Source of the DNA: Cryptomeria japonica
Taxonomy: Eukaryota > Streptophyta > Pinopsida > Cupressales > Cupressaceae
DNA length: 62,000 nucleotides
Assembly: GCF_030272615.1 (NCBI RefSeq)
Contig: NC_081406.1
Location: 238,442,422 to 238,504,421 of the forward strand
Direction: 5' to 3'
Of the stretch, positions 43,127 through 54,461 are shown piece after piece. Under the pieces are notes generated by a model. The model saw nothing but the letters and a program-made list of their open reading frames with translations. It searched no databases and was not told the DNA's origin. Made by a program: the position numbers and the translations under genes. The first letter of the stretch is position 1; each line of letters starts with the position of its first letter.

Positions 43127-45269
43127 TATGGGATAGCAACTAGAAGTGGAAGTGTTATCTTTAACGAGAGTCTGAGATTTGATGGAAGTAACTATGTTAT
43201 ATGGAAGAATCAGATAGAGGTGCACTTGTGATGCCTTGGATAAGATTACTATAAGATTACAAAGATTGTCTATTCTGCTCCACCGAATGGACCGGTTACT
43301 CCTGATGATATCAAGGAAGCTAAAAATAACATTATAGAAAAGGAAGCATTGTTGAGTTCCCTAACTGATTCAGAGATGACAAATGTAATGGGACTTCAAA
43401 CTGCACATGAGATCTGGGAGAAGCTTGAAACCCTGTATTAAGGAGATAAACAGGTCAAAGTTGCTAAGTTGTAGAGTTTGAAAGGGAAATACGAGATGTT
43501 GAGAATGGGAGAAGAAGAGAACATAAATTCCTTTATGGATAAAGTGAATGAACATTTCCTAGGTATCAGTTGTGTTGGTGGAACCCTTGAAGAAGATGAA
43601 ATTGTTACTAAGGTGCTGAGATCATTGACTTTTTCTTACAAACATAAGGTAGCTTCTATTGATGAGATCCAGAGTGTGACTATTGTGACAAGAGACATAT
43701 TGGTTGGAAAGATTATTGCATTTGAGCGGAGAGAATTTGGTGAATCAAATGAAAAGTCTCAGACAACATTTAGAGCATTTGTATTTGGAAAGAAAAAATA
43801 TGACCCTGAAGAATGTAGAATATCCAGATATGAAATGTAGAATATCCAGATATGAAAGAGAGAGAAGAGAGATGCACGAGCAATAAAGAGAATTGGAAGA
43901 GCTTGAAGCATTGATTGCCTAGAGATTGCCTACGGGAGCCGGTAAGTATGATGGAAAATTGCCTTTGAAATGTTTCTCTTGCAATAAGATAGGACATTTT
44001 GCTTCTAGATGCCTAGAGAGAATGTCTAAGCATAAGAAGAACTACTACTATGTTGTTGATGTAGGTGTTAGAAATGAAGAATCAGAAGGAGATGAAGTTG
44101 TCTTTATTGATATGAAAGAAGATGTATCGGTTTTTGTTGATTCCACAAGCTGCACTATTGAGGAGAAATCTTTAGCTGCTAAAGTTGAAGAGAAATATGA
44201 ATGGGTGATTGATAGTGGTTGTTCACATCATATGACCGGTGATAAAAGAAAATTTGTGAATATGGAAGGGTATGATAGTGGAATAGTAAGATTTGGAGAT
44301 GACAAAGCCCGTGTGATTCGTGGTAGAGGTTTTATTTCCTTTAATGGTAAGCATAACACTGATGTTGTCTTATATGTTGAATGTTTGAAGCATAATCTTT
44401 TGAGTGTTGGACAAATGGTTGAAAAAGGTTATGATTTAAATTTCAAGAATGGTAAATGCAAGATCTTAAATGCCTCTGGTATAGAGATTGCATATGGAAC
44501 TAAGATTGAAGGTAATATCTTTCATTTGAATGCCGGTGAGAAAATTTGTTTGATTGCTCAGATTGATGAAAGTTGGTTGTGGCATAGGAGAATGTGTCAT
44601 GTTAACTTTGATTCAATGATTAAAATAAATTATACTCAATTTGTTAGAGATTTGCCTAGAATTGTTAAGTCTGCTAATCCGGTATGTAAGGAATGTCAAT
44701 TGGGTAAGAAAACAAGGATTTATTTCAAGAGAAAATAGTATACATCTGATTGATTTCTAGATCTTGTCCATACTGACCTATGTGGACCTACAAATGTTAA
44801 AAGTGTGCAAGGTGACACATATTTTATGTTATTTTTGAAGGAGAAATTAGAAGCACTGGAAAAATTCAAGATATTCAAAACAAATGTTGAGACTGAGACA
44901 GTATTGAAGGTGAAATGTTTGAGATATGACAAAGGAGGAGAATTATGTTCTGGTGAGTTTAATTCATTCTATAAGAAGCATGGGATTAGAAGACAACTAT
45001 TTGCTCCTAGAACCCCACAACAGAATGGAGTTATTGAAAGGAAGAACAGGATTGTCTTTGATGTTGCAAGGACTATGCCGATTGAAGGGAATATTCCAAA
45101 GATCTATTGGAGAGAAGTTGTTAGCACTGTTGTCTACACATTCAACCGCGTTCATATTAAAGGTGACACTGGTAAGACTCCTTATGAGCTATGGTTTGGT
45201 CATGTTCCTCATATGAGATATTTCATAATTTTTGGTAGAAAGTGTTATATCAAGATAGATGAGGATATA
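43127..45269 (+). pseudogene. Copia-C gag, protease and truncated integrase
   Basis: The gag frame is readable from about 43178 (FDGSNYVIWKNQIEVHL) with stops at several points. A 22-bp tandem duplication at 43814-43857 shifts frame. After it, CFSCNKIGHFASRC (about 43974-44015) is the zinc knuckle and DSGCSHHMTGD (about 44212) the protease. The pre-integrase segment ends with a TAG at 44736-44738. Integrase continues in the same frame but lacks about eighteen codons of the IIDDYSR segment near 44830, and the second catalytic site reads YDKGGEL. The frame ends at 45269 at the junction with the TGTCATGCCC sequence. Confidence 0.9.
43814..43857 (+). repeat. 22-bp perfect tandem duplication causing a frameshift in Copia-C gag
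   Basis: TGTAGAATATCCAGATATGA plus AA occurs twice back to back (43814-43835 and 43836-43857). Because 22 is not a multiple of three, the downstream gag frame is displaced by one. Confidence 0.97.
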
Positions 45270-46251
45270 TGTCATGCCCAAACTTTTGGGCAAAAACGGA
45301 ACAACAATTTTTTTTTTAAAAACAACATAAATTCATTAAAACATCTACGTTTAAAAAGGAATGAATAAGTTTTGTCTTAACTAAGGGTTAACTCTAGGTT
45401 AAATGGAGTCGTTTACTAAAGTTTATTTAATTAACTAAATCAATATGGTGATAATAATTAGAGAAGACTAATTATTCCCTAAGAGGGTCATCTTAACTTA
45501 ATTAATTAATCTAATTAAACTAAATAATTTCCTCTAATTAAAATTCTCCAACAAGAATCGGGAGATATTAATTATTTCAATAGTATTTAAAATACTCAGG
45601 ACTAAATAAAATAATGATAATGCTAACTTATATTAAAAAAAATTTATTGAGCAACCGCAAAAAATGCCTTTAATTAAATTAATAAAGTTAACCTAATTCA
45701 AATATAATATCAGATTAATTAATTCATTCTATATTACATTCAAATTTAAATCCCCTAAGACATTTGAATTTCAACTATTTAATAATCGGCCAATAATGAC
45801 CTCATAGGCTAGAATTCGCATAAAACAATTAATAAATTTCATTAATACAATCCCCCAAAAGAAATTTAACCCTACATCCATATTTAATTAAATATGAGAA
45901 ATAACTATATTAAATTTCTCATTAATAACCCTAGTTAATAAAATTAAATCAATTATGTGATTAATGTAGCTATATAAAAGTTAATCCCCAATTTTAATTA
46001 TACCTTGATAATAAAGACTATATTAAAATTAATCAATTTTCACCTTAGTCAAAATAAAGAGTTAAAATTAATCCCACATAGCTATAGTTAAATGGGGGGG
46101 GGGGGATTCTTCTTTTTCAAAATTAAAAAATGAATTCCCTCTCATTTCATTTTAATATTATTTTAATTGTGAACCCTAATTAGGGTTGATCTATTCCTAT
46201 ACTAACCTATTCATTTTATATTTTCTAAATGCTAACCCTAACCCGAATATG
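45270..46251 (+). mobile_element. LTR-like sequence starting TGTCATGCCC (segment 1 of 3)
   Basis: Begins with TGTCATGCCCAAACTTTTGGGC, which has a short inverted repeat and the TGTCAYGCCC start common in plant Ty3/gypsy LTRs. It cuts Copia-C in mid-integrase. The segment is very AT-rich with many TTAATTAA motifs and a 12-G run at 46094-46105. It is interrupted by Copia-4 and resumes at 52941. Gypsy affiliation rests on the start motif only; no coding region of this element is seen. Confidence 0.6.
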
Positions 46252-47317
46252 TGTTGGTATTTTGGTATGGTTTTGTCATTGATGTCAACACCTACTAAAC
46301 CTTATCAACTTTGGCACTTTGGAGAATCAACAACATTCACCGGCAAGCAAATGACTTATGCACAGTCATCGGTATCTGGTACACCAGCAGGATATAATGA
46401 TCACTGGCACTTGGAATGGCATGGAAAACACTTGGTTATGTTGAAGACATCGTTTGGACACTTTGTCTTGGAAAATCATTTATTAGTATATACATATTTC
46501 CATATTTGTTGTTACCGGCAAATAGGTCCAGGTTATACACTGGCAGGTTTATCTTTTCCAGATCAACATGGCATGCTATGGAGATGACTTATTGTTGTTG
46601 TAAATGCATTAAGCCAACATGTTGAATCAGTTATTGCATCGGGCATTAATTTATTTGTAAATTGATTTTATTGTAATATCTCTTAGAGCCGACCTACTAA
46701 AATTGGTCCTAGGTTATGATATAAATGTAAGATCTTATTTGTAAGATCAGATGTGGAATGAAAAGAAGAATTATGTGAAGGTATATGCAAGATTAAGCAG
46801 AGCTATACACGCAGACATCATTTGAAGGTGAAGCAAGGTTTTTGTGAAAGCATATCAGAACTACACCGATACTGAATCTAGCATATGAAGATGTTATTTT
46901 GAGCAATACATCCTTATTAGATTTAACCATCCAATTGTAGTCAGTGTGACTCCTATTTTGTGTTTGAGCAGTGAGCTCTAGGCGGTTGGCCTTTCTGCAT
47001 GTGCAGACCCCATTTGTATACACTTACTATCTGCATTAGTATCATCTAATTGTGGGTAAGGTTTCCCACTGTGGTTTTTCCCCTTACAGGGTTTCCACGT
47101 ACAAATATTGGTGTTAAGTGTTGTGGATGACTTTGTCTTTTTGTTTCATGCATTAATCTTTACCGGTATTGCAATTATCTAATAAAACTATCCACCGGTA
47201 TAAAAGACTGGTTCACCGGTATTAAGCAGTCAGTTGGTTAAGTTGTTTTTGTTTTGAATTTATTTGACAACTGATTCACCCCCCCCCCCCGCCCTCAGTT
47301 GTCTCCAGGACCTAACA
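46252..47317 (+). repeat. Copia-4 5' LTR
   Basis: TGTTGGTATTTTGG...GACCTAACA. It contains TTGTCATTGATGTCAACA, multiple ACCGGT motifs and a 12-C run at 47279-47290 before the CTCAGTTGTCTCC end. Confidence 0.96.
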
Positions 47318-47319
47318 AT

Positions 47320-47331
47320 TGGTATCAGAGC
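47320..47331 (+). promoter_or_regulatory. Copia-4 primer binding site
   Basis: Perfect TGGTATCAGAGC two bases after the LTR. Confidence 0.93.
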
Positions 47332-47380
47332 CTAGTCCCTAGTCCTCTTTTGCAGAAGTTTAACAGCTTGAGGAGATCCA

Positions 47381-48463
47381 ATCTCTACTAACTATTTCAG
47401 GAAGGACAATCCTAAACTTGATGGAACCAACTATGGCATATTGAAGATCAGAATGGAGACACATTTAAATAGCATTGGAAAGGACATCTGGGATGTTACA
47501 AAGAATGGCTATACTGCTCCTACTCAAAGCCAGCCTAATCCACCTAACTTGACTAAAGATGAAGAAAATGATTGCAAAGCAAGAGAAGCATTTTTGAGCG
47601 CATTAACAGATCAACAAATCATGGGATTATCTGATAGATCAACTGCTAAAGCTATTTGGGATCATTTGGAAACACTAAATGAAGTCGATTCCATAGTCAA
47701 AATTGCAAAGCATGAAAGCTTTTGGGTCAGGTATGAAAATCTGAAAATGGAAGAAGATGAAAGGATTTCTGCTTTTATGGAAAGAGTTAATGAAATTGTT
47801 TTGGGTATTAAATGTTGTGGAGGAACCTTAAGTGAAGATGAAATTGTTTCAAAAGTTTTAAGAGGATTTCTACCGGCATATAAAATGAAGGTCACCGCTA
47901 TAAATGAGTTAAGAACAATGCATAATACATCAGTAACTAGAGATACATTGATTGGAAAACTTTCAGCCTTTGAAATTGAGGAATTTGGTCCTGTTGCTAC
48001 TATAAAGATAGATTTAGCCTTTAAATCATCAACATCATCTGCATCATCATTTGACAAATCTGATTGGAAAGCCTTTTATGCAAGAGAACTTGAAGAAAGC
48101 AGGAAAGAAAATGATGAACTTGAAGAAATTGAAGCACTATTTGCAAGGAAAATGCTTAAAGGTCCAGTTGGAAGTAAGTATGAAGGTAAAGCACCCTTTA
48201 AATGTTTTAACTGTAATAAGATTAGTTATATGGCTTCAAGATGCCATGATAGACATGCTAGACTAAGAGAAGAAGCTAGAAGAACATACAAGCCTAACCC
48301 TGAATATCAGATGTACAGATTTATGAAGAATAAAGATAAATCTTATTATCTTGTTGATGAAGGTGTGACTGATGATTCTGATGAGGATCTGACAGACAAT
48401 GGATGGGTTTTTGTTGCTATAACAAAAGATCAACTAGCACCTATAGTCCAACCGATAGAGTAG
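47381..48463 (+). pseudogene. Copia-4 gag (start codon lost)
   Basis: The codon aligned with the Copia-5 ATG is ATC at 47381. The frame is then open from there to a TAG at 48461-48463 that replaces a CAA/CAG codon in the related Copia-5. The first downstream ATG is 47441. The zinc knuckle reads CFNCNKISYMASRC (48203-48244): the GH pair is SY, from G-to-A and C-to-T changes, so zinc binding should fail. It otherwise retains the full gag length missing from Copia-5. Confidence 0.92.
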
Positions 48464-51400
48464 GCCTTGGTAGATAAAATTGAAGTAAAGGATGAATGGA
48501 TCATTGATTCAGGATGCTCACATCATATGACAGGTGATAAAAGGTAAATTCTTGAACTTTCAAGAATATAATGGACGTCTAGTGAGATTTGGAGATGATA
48601 AAGTCTATCTGATCAAAGGTAAAGGTACAATATCTCTTGATGGTAAGCATAATACTAACAATGTTTACTATGTTAAAGGTTTAAAGAATAATCTTTTGAG
48701 TGTTGGTCAATTAGTTGAGAAAGGATTTCAGTTACAATTCAAAAATGGAAAATGCAAAATCATGAATAGAACTGGTTTAGAAATTGCAACCGGTAATCAA
48801 ACTAGAGGTAATATCTTTCATTTGAATAATAGTGAAAAGACATGCTTGATTGCACATATTGATGAAAGTTGGCTATGGCATATGAGACTCTGTCAGGTAA
48901 ACTTTGATTGCATGGTGAAGATCAGTACTACTAAAGTAGTTAGAGATTTACCTAAAATTGTCAAACCTCACAATACAGTATATAAGGAATGTCAATTTGG
49001 AAAACAAGTTAGAACTACCTTTAAAAGTATTCCAGAAAAATCCAATAATGCTCTTGACTTAATTCATACTGATTTATGTGGTCCAACTAGAACTAAAAGC
49101 TTGCAAGGTGATAGATATTTCATGCTAATCATTGATGACTATTCTAGAATGTGTTGGCTTACTTTTCTCAGAGAAAAATTAGAAGCATTTGGAAAGTTCA
49201 AACTGTTCAAAGCTATGGTAGAAAATGAAACTGGTAAGAAAATCAAATGTCTAGGATCAGATCAAGGAGGAGAATTTACATCTAAGGAATTTAATGCATT
49301 TTGTGAAGTGAATGGAATCAGAAGACGGCTATCAACACCTCAAACACTACAACAAAATGGAGTTGTTGAAAACAAAAATAGAACTATCTTGGATGTAGCT
49401 AGAAGTATGTTATTAGAAGAAAACCTACCACATGTATATTGGAGAGAGGCAATAAGTACAACAGTATATACATTCAACAAAGCTCATATCAAAGGTGAAA
49501 CCGGTAAGACCCCTCATGAACTATGGTTTGGTATTACTTCTACTCTTAAATATTTCAGAATATTTGGAAGTAAATGCTATATTAGAAGAGATGAGTATAT
49601 TGGGAAATTTGATCCTAGAAGTGATGAAGGAATATTTCTTGGTTAATCATCTAAGAGTAAAGCATATAGATATTTTAACAAAAGATTGCAGAAAATTGTT
49701 GAGAGTACAAATGTGAAGATTGATGAACAATTCAGAGGAACTTCAAGGTATATAAATTCTGAACCGGCAACAGAAATTCTAACAAATGAACCTACACTGA
49801 ACCCACTGGTACAGAATGAAGATCTAGTTACACCGGTATCATCTAAAAATTCCACTATTACTAAGGAACAACAGCAAACAAAGACACCCTAGTATGTAAG
49901 ATTGAATCATTCTGAAGATTAGATAATTGGAAACAAGTACAAAGGAGTTATGACAAGAGGAAGATTGGAAAATGAAGAGGTATGTCTTATTTCTCAAATT
50001 GAACCATCATCAGTTAATGAGGCATGTGAAGATAAATATTGGATTAAAGCTATGGAAGAAGAATTAGAAAAAATTGAGAAGAATAACACTTGGACATTAG
50101 TTCCCCGGCCTAAAGATAAAAATGTAATTGGAACCAAATGGGTATTCAGAAACAAACTTAATGAAGATGGTAAGGTTGTCAGAAATAAAGCAAGACTAGT
50201 GTGTAAGAGATATTCTTAGAAAGAAGGAATTAATTATAATGAGACCTTTGCACCGGTAGCTAGAATTGAGGCAGTCAGATTATTTTTGGCTTTTGCAGCA
50301 TATAAGAACTACAAAGTATATCAAATGGATATTAAATGTGCATTTCTGAATGGAGATCTTGAAGAAGTTTACATTGAACAACCTGATGGATTTTCTCTGA
50401 TAGATAACAAAGACATGGTTTGCAAGTTAAAGAAAGCTTTGTATGGATTGAAATAAGCTCCAAGAGCTTGGTATGCAAGATTGGATAAGTATCTTTTGAA
50501 GATTGGTTTTTCTAAAGGTAATGCTGACAGCAACTTATATTATAAAGTGACTAATGATGAAATCTTGGCTATAGAAGTTTTTGTTGATGATATAATCTTT
50601 GGAGGAGAAGATGGATTATGTAAAGACTTTTCTATTGAAATGCAGGAAGAATTTGAAATGTCTATGATTGGAGAAATAAAATTCTTTCTAGGATTGCAGA
50701 TTTCACAGACTGATAAAGGTATATTCTTGAGTCAATCCAAGTACTTAAAGGAGTTACTAAAGAAATTTCGGATGGAAAACTCTAAACCGGTAAGCACACC
50801 TATGACTACAAATGACAAACTGTCACTTAGGGATGAATCTACACATGTTAATCCAACTAGCTACAAATCTATGATAGGAGGTTTACTGTATTTGACACAA
50901 ATCAGACTTGATATCATGAATGCAGTATGTATTGTTTCAAGATTTCAGAGTAATCCAAGAGAAAATCATGAATCAATAGTAAAAAGGATTTTTCGGTACT
51001 TACAAGGCACTACAAATCTTGGATTATGGTATCCTAGAGATGAAAACTTTGAATTATGTGCATACACAAATGCAAATTGGGCAGGAGATGTGGATGATAG
51101 AAAAAGCACCACCGGTGGAGCATTTTTTCTTGGAAGCAGACTGGTTTCTTGGTTGAGTAAGAAACAAAGTTGTACATCCTTATCAATAGCAGAATCAGAA
51201 TATGTTTTAGCAGCAACTAACTGTACACAGGTACTATGGCTTAAACAAATGTTGAAATACATAAAGGTAAAATGCAAGGAACCTATAACCATCTATTGTG
51301 ATAACACTGCAGCAATTGATATATCTAAGAATCATGTACTACATTCTAAAACCAAACATGTTTCCATCAAACTGAATTTTCTAAGGGAAAATGTTGAAGC

Positions 51401-51533
51401 AAAAGAAATAAAACTGGTTTATGTGAATACTAAAGAGCAGATTGCAGATATTTTCACTAAACCTCTGCCTAAGGAGACTTTTGAATATCTTAGAGATTAG
51501 CTTGGGGTCATACCCCCACTGATAGATACTTAG
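48464..51533 (+). pseudogene. Copia-4 pol: protease, integrase, reverse transcriptase, RNase H
   Basis: The protease motif DSGCSHHMTGD near 48510 is followed by an extra base near 48538 that shifts frame. From 48534 one frame continues through integrase (HTDLCGP about 49067, SDQGGEF about 49260, NGVVENKN about 49360), reverse transcriptase (about 50100-50900, FVDD about 50580) and RNase H (about 51050-51490), with the natural stop at 51531-51533. In-frame stops: 49644 (TAT to TAA), near 49890 and 49920, 50217 (CAG to TAG), near 50452 (CAA to TAA) and 51498 (CAG to TAG). One codon of the LEEEVY segment is lost without shifting frame. Confidence 0.94.
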
Positions 51534-51611
51534 AGAGTTGATGTTTATTATCAACCGACAGAATTAACAGAGAAATCATTTACTCTGGCTTTGATGAGGA
51601 AGCTACTTCTC

Positions 51612-51876
51612 AGGGGGAGTAGTTAGTATACTAAATTGGTTTGTATTTTGTAATAAACTTGTTTTTGTAGTAACTTTGGCATTTGATGTCAAAGGGGGAG
51701 TGATTGGTATGGAAAAACACAAGGAATTACATGTCACTCTCAGGGGGAGAGATTATTACTTTGAGAAAGATTAATTATATTTTGGTAATTATTGGTATTT
51801 TGGTATTTGGCATTTCTGTTTTGGCACTTTGATGGTTTTTCCATCTTGTATTGCCATCAATGTCAAAGGGGGAGAT
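51612..51876 (+). promoter_or_regulatory. Copia-4 multiple polypurine tracts
   Basis: GGGGGAG boxes occur near 51612, 51691, 51742 and 51864. The last, CAAAGGGGGAGAT, directly precedes the 3' LTR. Confidence 0.82.
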
Positions 51877-52935
51877 TGTTGTTATTTTGGTATGGTTTTG
51901 TCATTGATGTCAACACCTACTAAACCTTATCAACTCTGACACTTTGGAGAATCAACAACATTCACCGGCAAGCAAATGACTTATGTACAGTCACCAGTAT
52001 CTGGTACACTGGTAGGATATAATGATCACCGGCACTTGGAATGGCATGGAAAACACTTGGTTATGTTGAAGTCATCATTTGGACAGTTTGTCTTGGAAAA
52101 TCATTTATTAGTATATACGTATTTGCATATTTGTTGTTACCGGCAAATAGGTCCAGGTTATACACCGGCAGGTTTATCTTTTCCAAATCAGCATGGCATG
52201 CTATGGAGATGACTTATTATTGTTGTAAATGCATTAAGCCGACATGTTGACTGGGTTATTGCATCGAGCATTAATTTATTTGTAAATTGATTTTATTGTA
52301 ATATCTCTTAGAGCCGACCTACTAAAATTGGTCCTAGGTTATGATATAAATGTAAGATCTTATTTGTAAGATCGGATGTGGAATGAAAAGAAGAATTATG
52401 TGAAGATATATGCAAGATTAAGCAAAGCTATACACGCAGCCATCATTTGAAGGTGAAGCAAGGTTTTTGTGAAAGCATATCAGAACTACACCGGTACTGA
52501 ATCCAGCATATGAAGATGCTATTTTGAGAAGTACATCCTTATTGGATTTAACCATCCAATTGTAGTCAGTGTGACTCCTATTTTGTGTTTGAGCAGTAAG
52601 CTCTAGGTGCTTGGCCTTTCTGCATGTGCAGACCCCATTTGTATACACTTACTATCTACAGTAGTATCATCTGATTGTGGGTAAGGTTTCCCACCGTCAT
52701 TTTTCCCCTTTCAAGGTTTCCAAGTACAAATATTGGTGTTAAGTGTTGTGGATGACTTTGTCTTTTTGTTTAATGCATTAATCTTTACCGGTATTGCAAT
52801 TATCTGATAAAACTGTCCACCGGTATAAAAGACTGGTTCACCGATATTAAGCAGTCAGTTGGTTAAGTTTTCTTTGTTTTGAATTTATTTGACAACTGAT
52901 TCACCCGCCCCATCAGTTGTCTCCGGGACCTAACA
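51877..52935 (+). repeat. Copia-4 3' LTR
   Basis: TGTTGTTATTTTGG...CGGGACCTAACA, followed by the ATATG duplication. The C-run of the 5' copy is here a short CCCGCCCC. Confidence 0.95.
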
Positions 52936-52940
52936 ATATG

Positions 52941-53356
52941 GGCTAGGGTTGCATATATTATTTTCTCTTTTATTTTAAATGCTAACCCTAAACCGAAAAT
53001 GGGTTAGGGTTGCATATTTTATCATATCTTAATTTTTTTATTTTTGTTTGCCCCTATGTGTGTGTGTGTAGGTTTAATGGAGGCGACAGAGGAAGGCCAA
53101 AGGGGAAGGGGTGTCGAGAAAAGGAGAGCCGCAGATATTAAGGGAGGCGGCGGTGGCGGCGACGCTGAGGAGGCCACCCATAGTGGCGGCTGAGGCCACC
53201 ACTAGCCCGCGGGCATCCCTGCATGTCTCGGCCCTTAGTGGCGGTCGTAGCCGCCCCTATGGGTCGCAACCCACAATGGCGTTGCGGGCGTCCCTGCGGG
53301 TCTCGGCCCGCAATGGCATTGCGGGTGTCCCTGCGGATCTTGGCCCGCAATGGCGG
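52941..53356 (+). mobile_element. TGTCATGCCC LTR-like sequence (segment 2 of 3)
   Basis: Lies between Copia-4 and Copia-5. It starts AT-rich with a repeat of AACCCTAA-CCGAA-ATGGGTTAGGGTTGCATAT seen on both sides of Copia-4. It changes sharply at about 53089 to GC-rich DNA containing a 37-38-bp minisatellite, then is broken by Copia-5. Confidence 0.6.
53205..53356. repeat. GC-rich minisatellite of about 37 bp
   Basis: Units contain GCGGGCGTCCCTGCGGGTCT followed by CGGCCCGCAATGGC, best seen near 53286 and 53323, with diverged copies from about 53205. Related sequence follows Copia-5 at 59951-60040, so Copia-5 inserted inside the array. Confidence 0.75.
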
Positions 53357-54404
53357 TGTTGGTATTTTGGTATGGTTTTGTCATTGATGTCAACACCTAC
53401 TAAATACACCTACTTTGGAGATCTAGCAACATTCACCGGCAAGTAGTAATTTGTGCAACAGTTACTAGTATATGATTAACCGGCAGGATATAATGTTCAC
53501 CGGACCTAGAATGACATAGAAGACACTTGGTAATGTCGAAGACATCATGTGGACACTTTATTTTGAAGTAATAATCATTGGTATATTCATATTTGCATAT
53601 TTGCTTTTACTAGCAAATAGTTCTAGGTTATCTAGGGTTACACCGGCAGGTTTATCTTTTCCAGATCAGCATGGCACGCTATGGAGATGATTTATTATTG
53701 TTGTAAATGCATTAAGCCGACATGATTAATAGGTTATTGCATCAGATATTATATTATTTGTAAAATATTTTTATTGTAATATCTTGTAGAGCCGACCTAC
53801 TAAAATTGGTCTTAGGGTATGGTATAAATGTAAGATCAAGTGTGGAATGCGAAAAAGATTCAAGTGAAGGTATATGTGAGATAAAGTAGAGGCATACACG
53901 AAGACATCATTTGAAGGTGAAGTTAGGTTTTTGTAGAAGCATATCAGCATTACACCGGTACTGAATTCAGCATATGAAGATGCGATTTTGTGCAGTACAT
54001 TCTTATTGGATTTAACCATCCAACTGTACTCAGTGTGACTCCCATTTGTCATTGAGCAGTGAGCTCTAGGCTGTTGGCCTTTCTGCATGTGCAAACCCCT
54101 TTTGTACACTTACTATCTGCAGTAGTATCATCTGATTGTGGGTAAGTTTTCCCACCGTGGTTTTTCCCCTTTCAGGGTTTCCACGTACAAATATTGGTGT
54201 CATGTGTTGTGGATGAATTTGTGTTTATGTTTCATGCATTAATTCTTATCGGTATAGCAATTTACTGTTAACACTGTCTACCGGCATACTAAATTGGTTT
54301 ACCGGTATTAAGTATTAAGTTTGTTAATAAGTTTTTTATTTGAATTTATTAGACAACTGATTCACCCCCCCCCCCCCCCTCTCAGTTGTCTCTGGGACCT
54401 AACA
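53357..54404 (+). repeat. Copia-5 5' LTR
   Basis: TGTTGGTATTTTGG...GGGACCTAACA with a 15-C run at 54365-54379. It lacks about 14 bp (CTTATTTGTAAGAT) present in the 3' copy near 59370, probably by deletion between short direct repeats. Confidence 0.95.
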
Positions 54405-54406
54405 AT

Positions 54407-54418
54407 TGGTATCAGAGC
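54407..54418 (+). promoter_or_regulatory. Copia-5 primer binding site
   Basis: Perfect TGGTATCAGAGC two bases after the LTR. Confidence 0.93.
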
Positions 54419-54461
54419 CTAGTCCTCTTTTTGCAAAATTTAAACAACTTGAGGAGATCCA

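Larger units (their letters stand above)
35698..45269 (+). mobile_element. Copia-C: truncated Ty1/copia retrotransposon, hosting Copia-M
   Basis: The 5' LTR starts TGTTGGACATTG at 35698 and ends GCCAACA at 43076, split by Copia-M (36191-42217). A primer site, gag, protease and part of the integrase follow. The element stops at 45269, where a sequence starting TGTCATGCCC begins in mid-integrase. The remaining integrase, reverse transcriptase, RNase H and 3' LTR are not in the window; they may lie beyond its right edge if the TGTCATGCCC sequence is itself an insertion. The LTR shares TTGTCATTGATGTCAACA with the other copia LTRs. Confidence 0.88.
46252..52935 (+). mobile_element. Copia-4: complete but inactivated Ty1/copia retrotransposon
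   Basis: LTRs of 1066 and 1059 bp (46252-47317 and 51877-52935) enclose primer site, gag-pol and purine tracts. The target duplication ATATG is perfect (46247-46251 and 52936-52940). LTR identity is about 95% by eye. Gag has lost its ATG, the zinc knuckle histidine is replaced by tyrosine, and there is one frameshift and several stops. Closely related to Copia-5. Confidence 0.96.
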
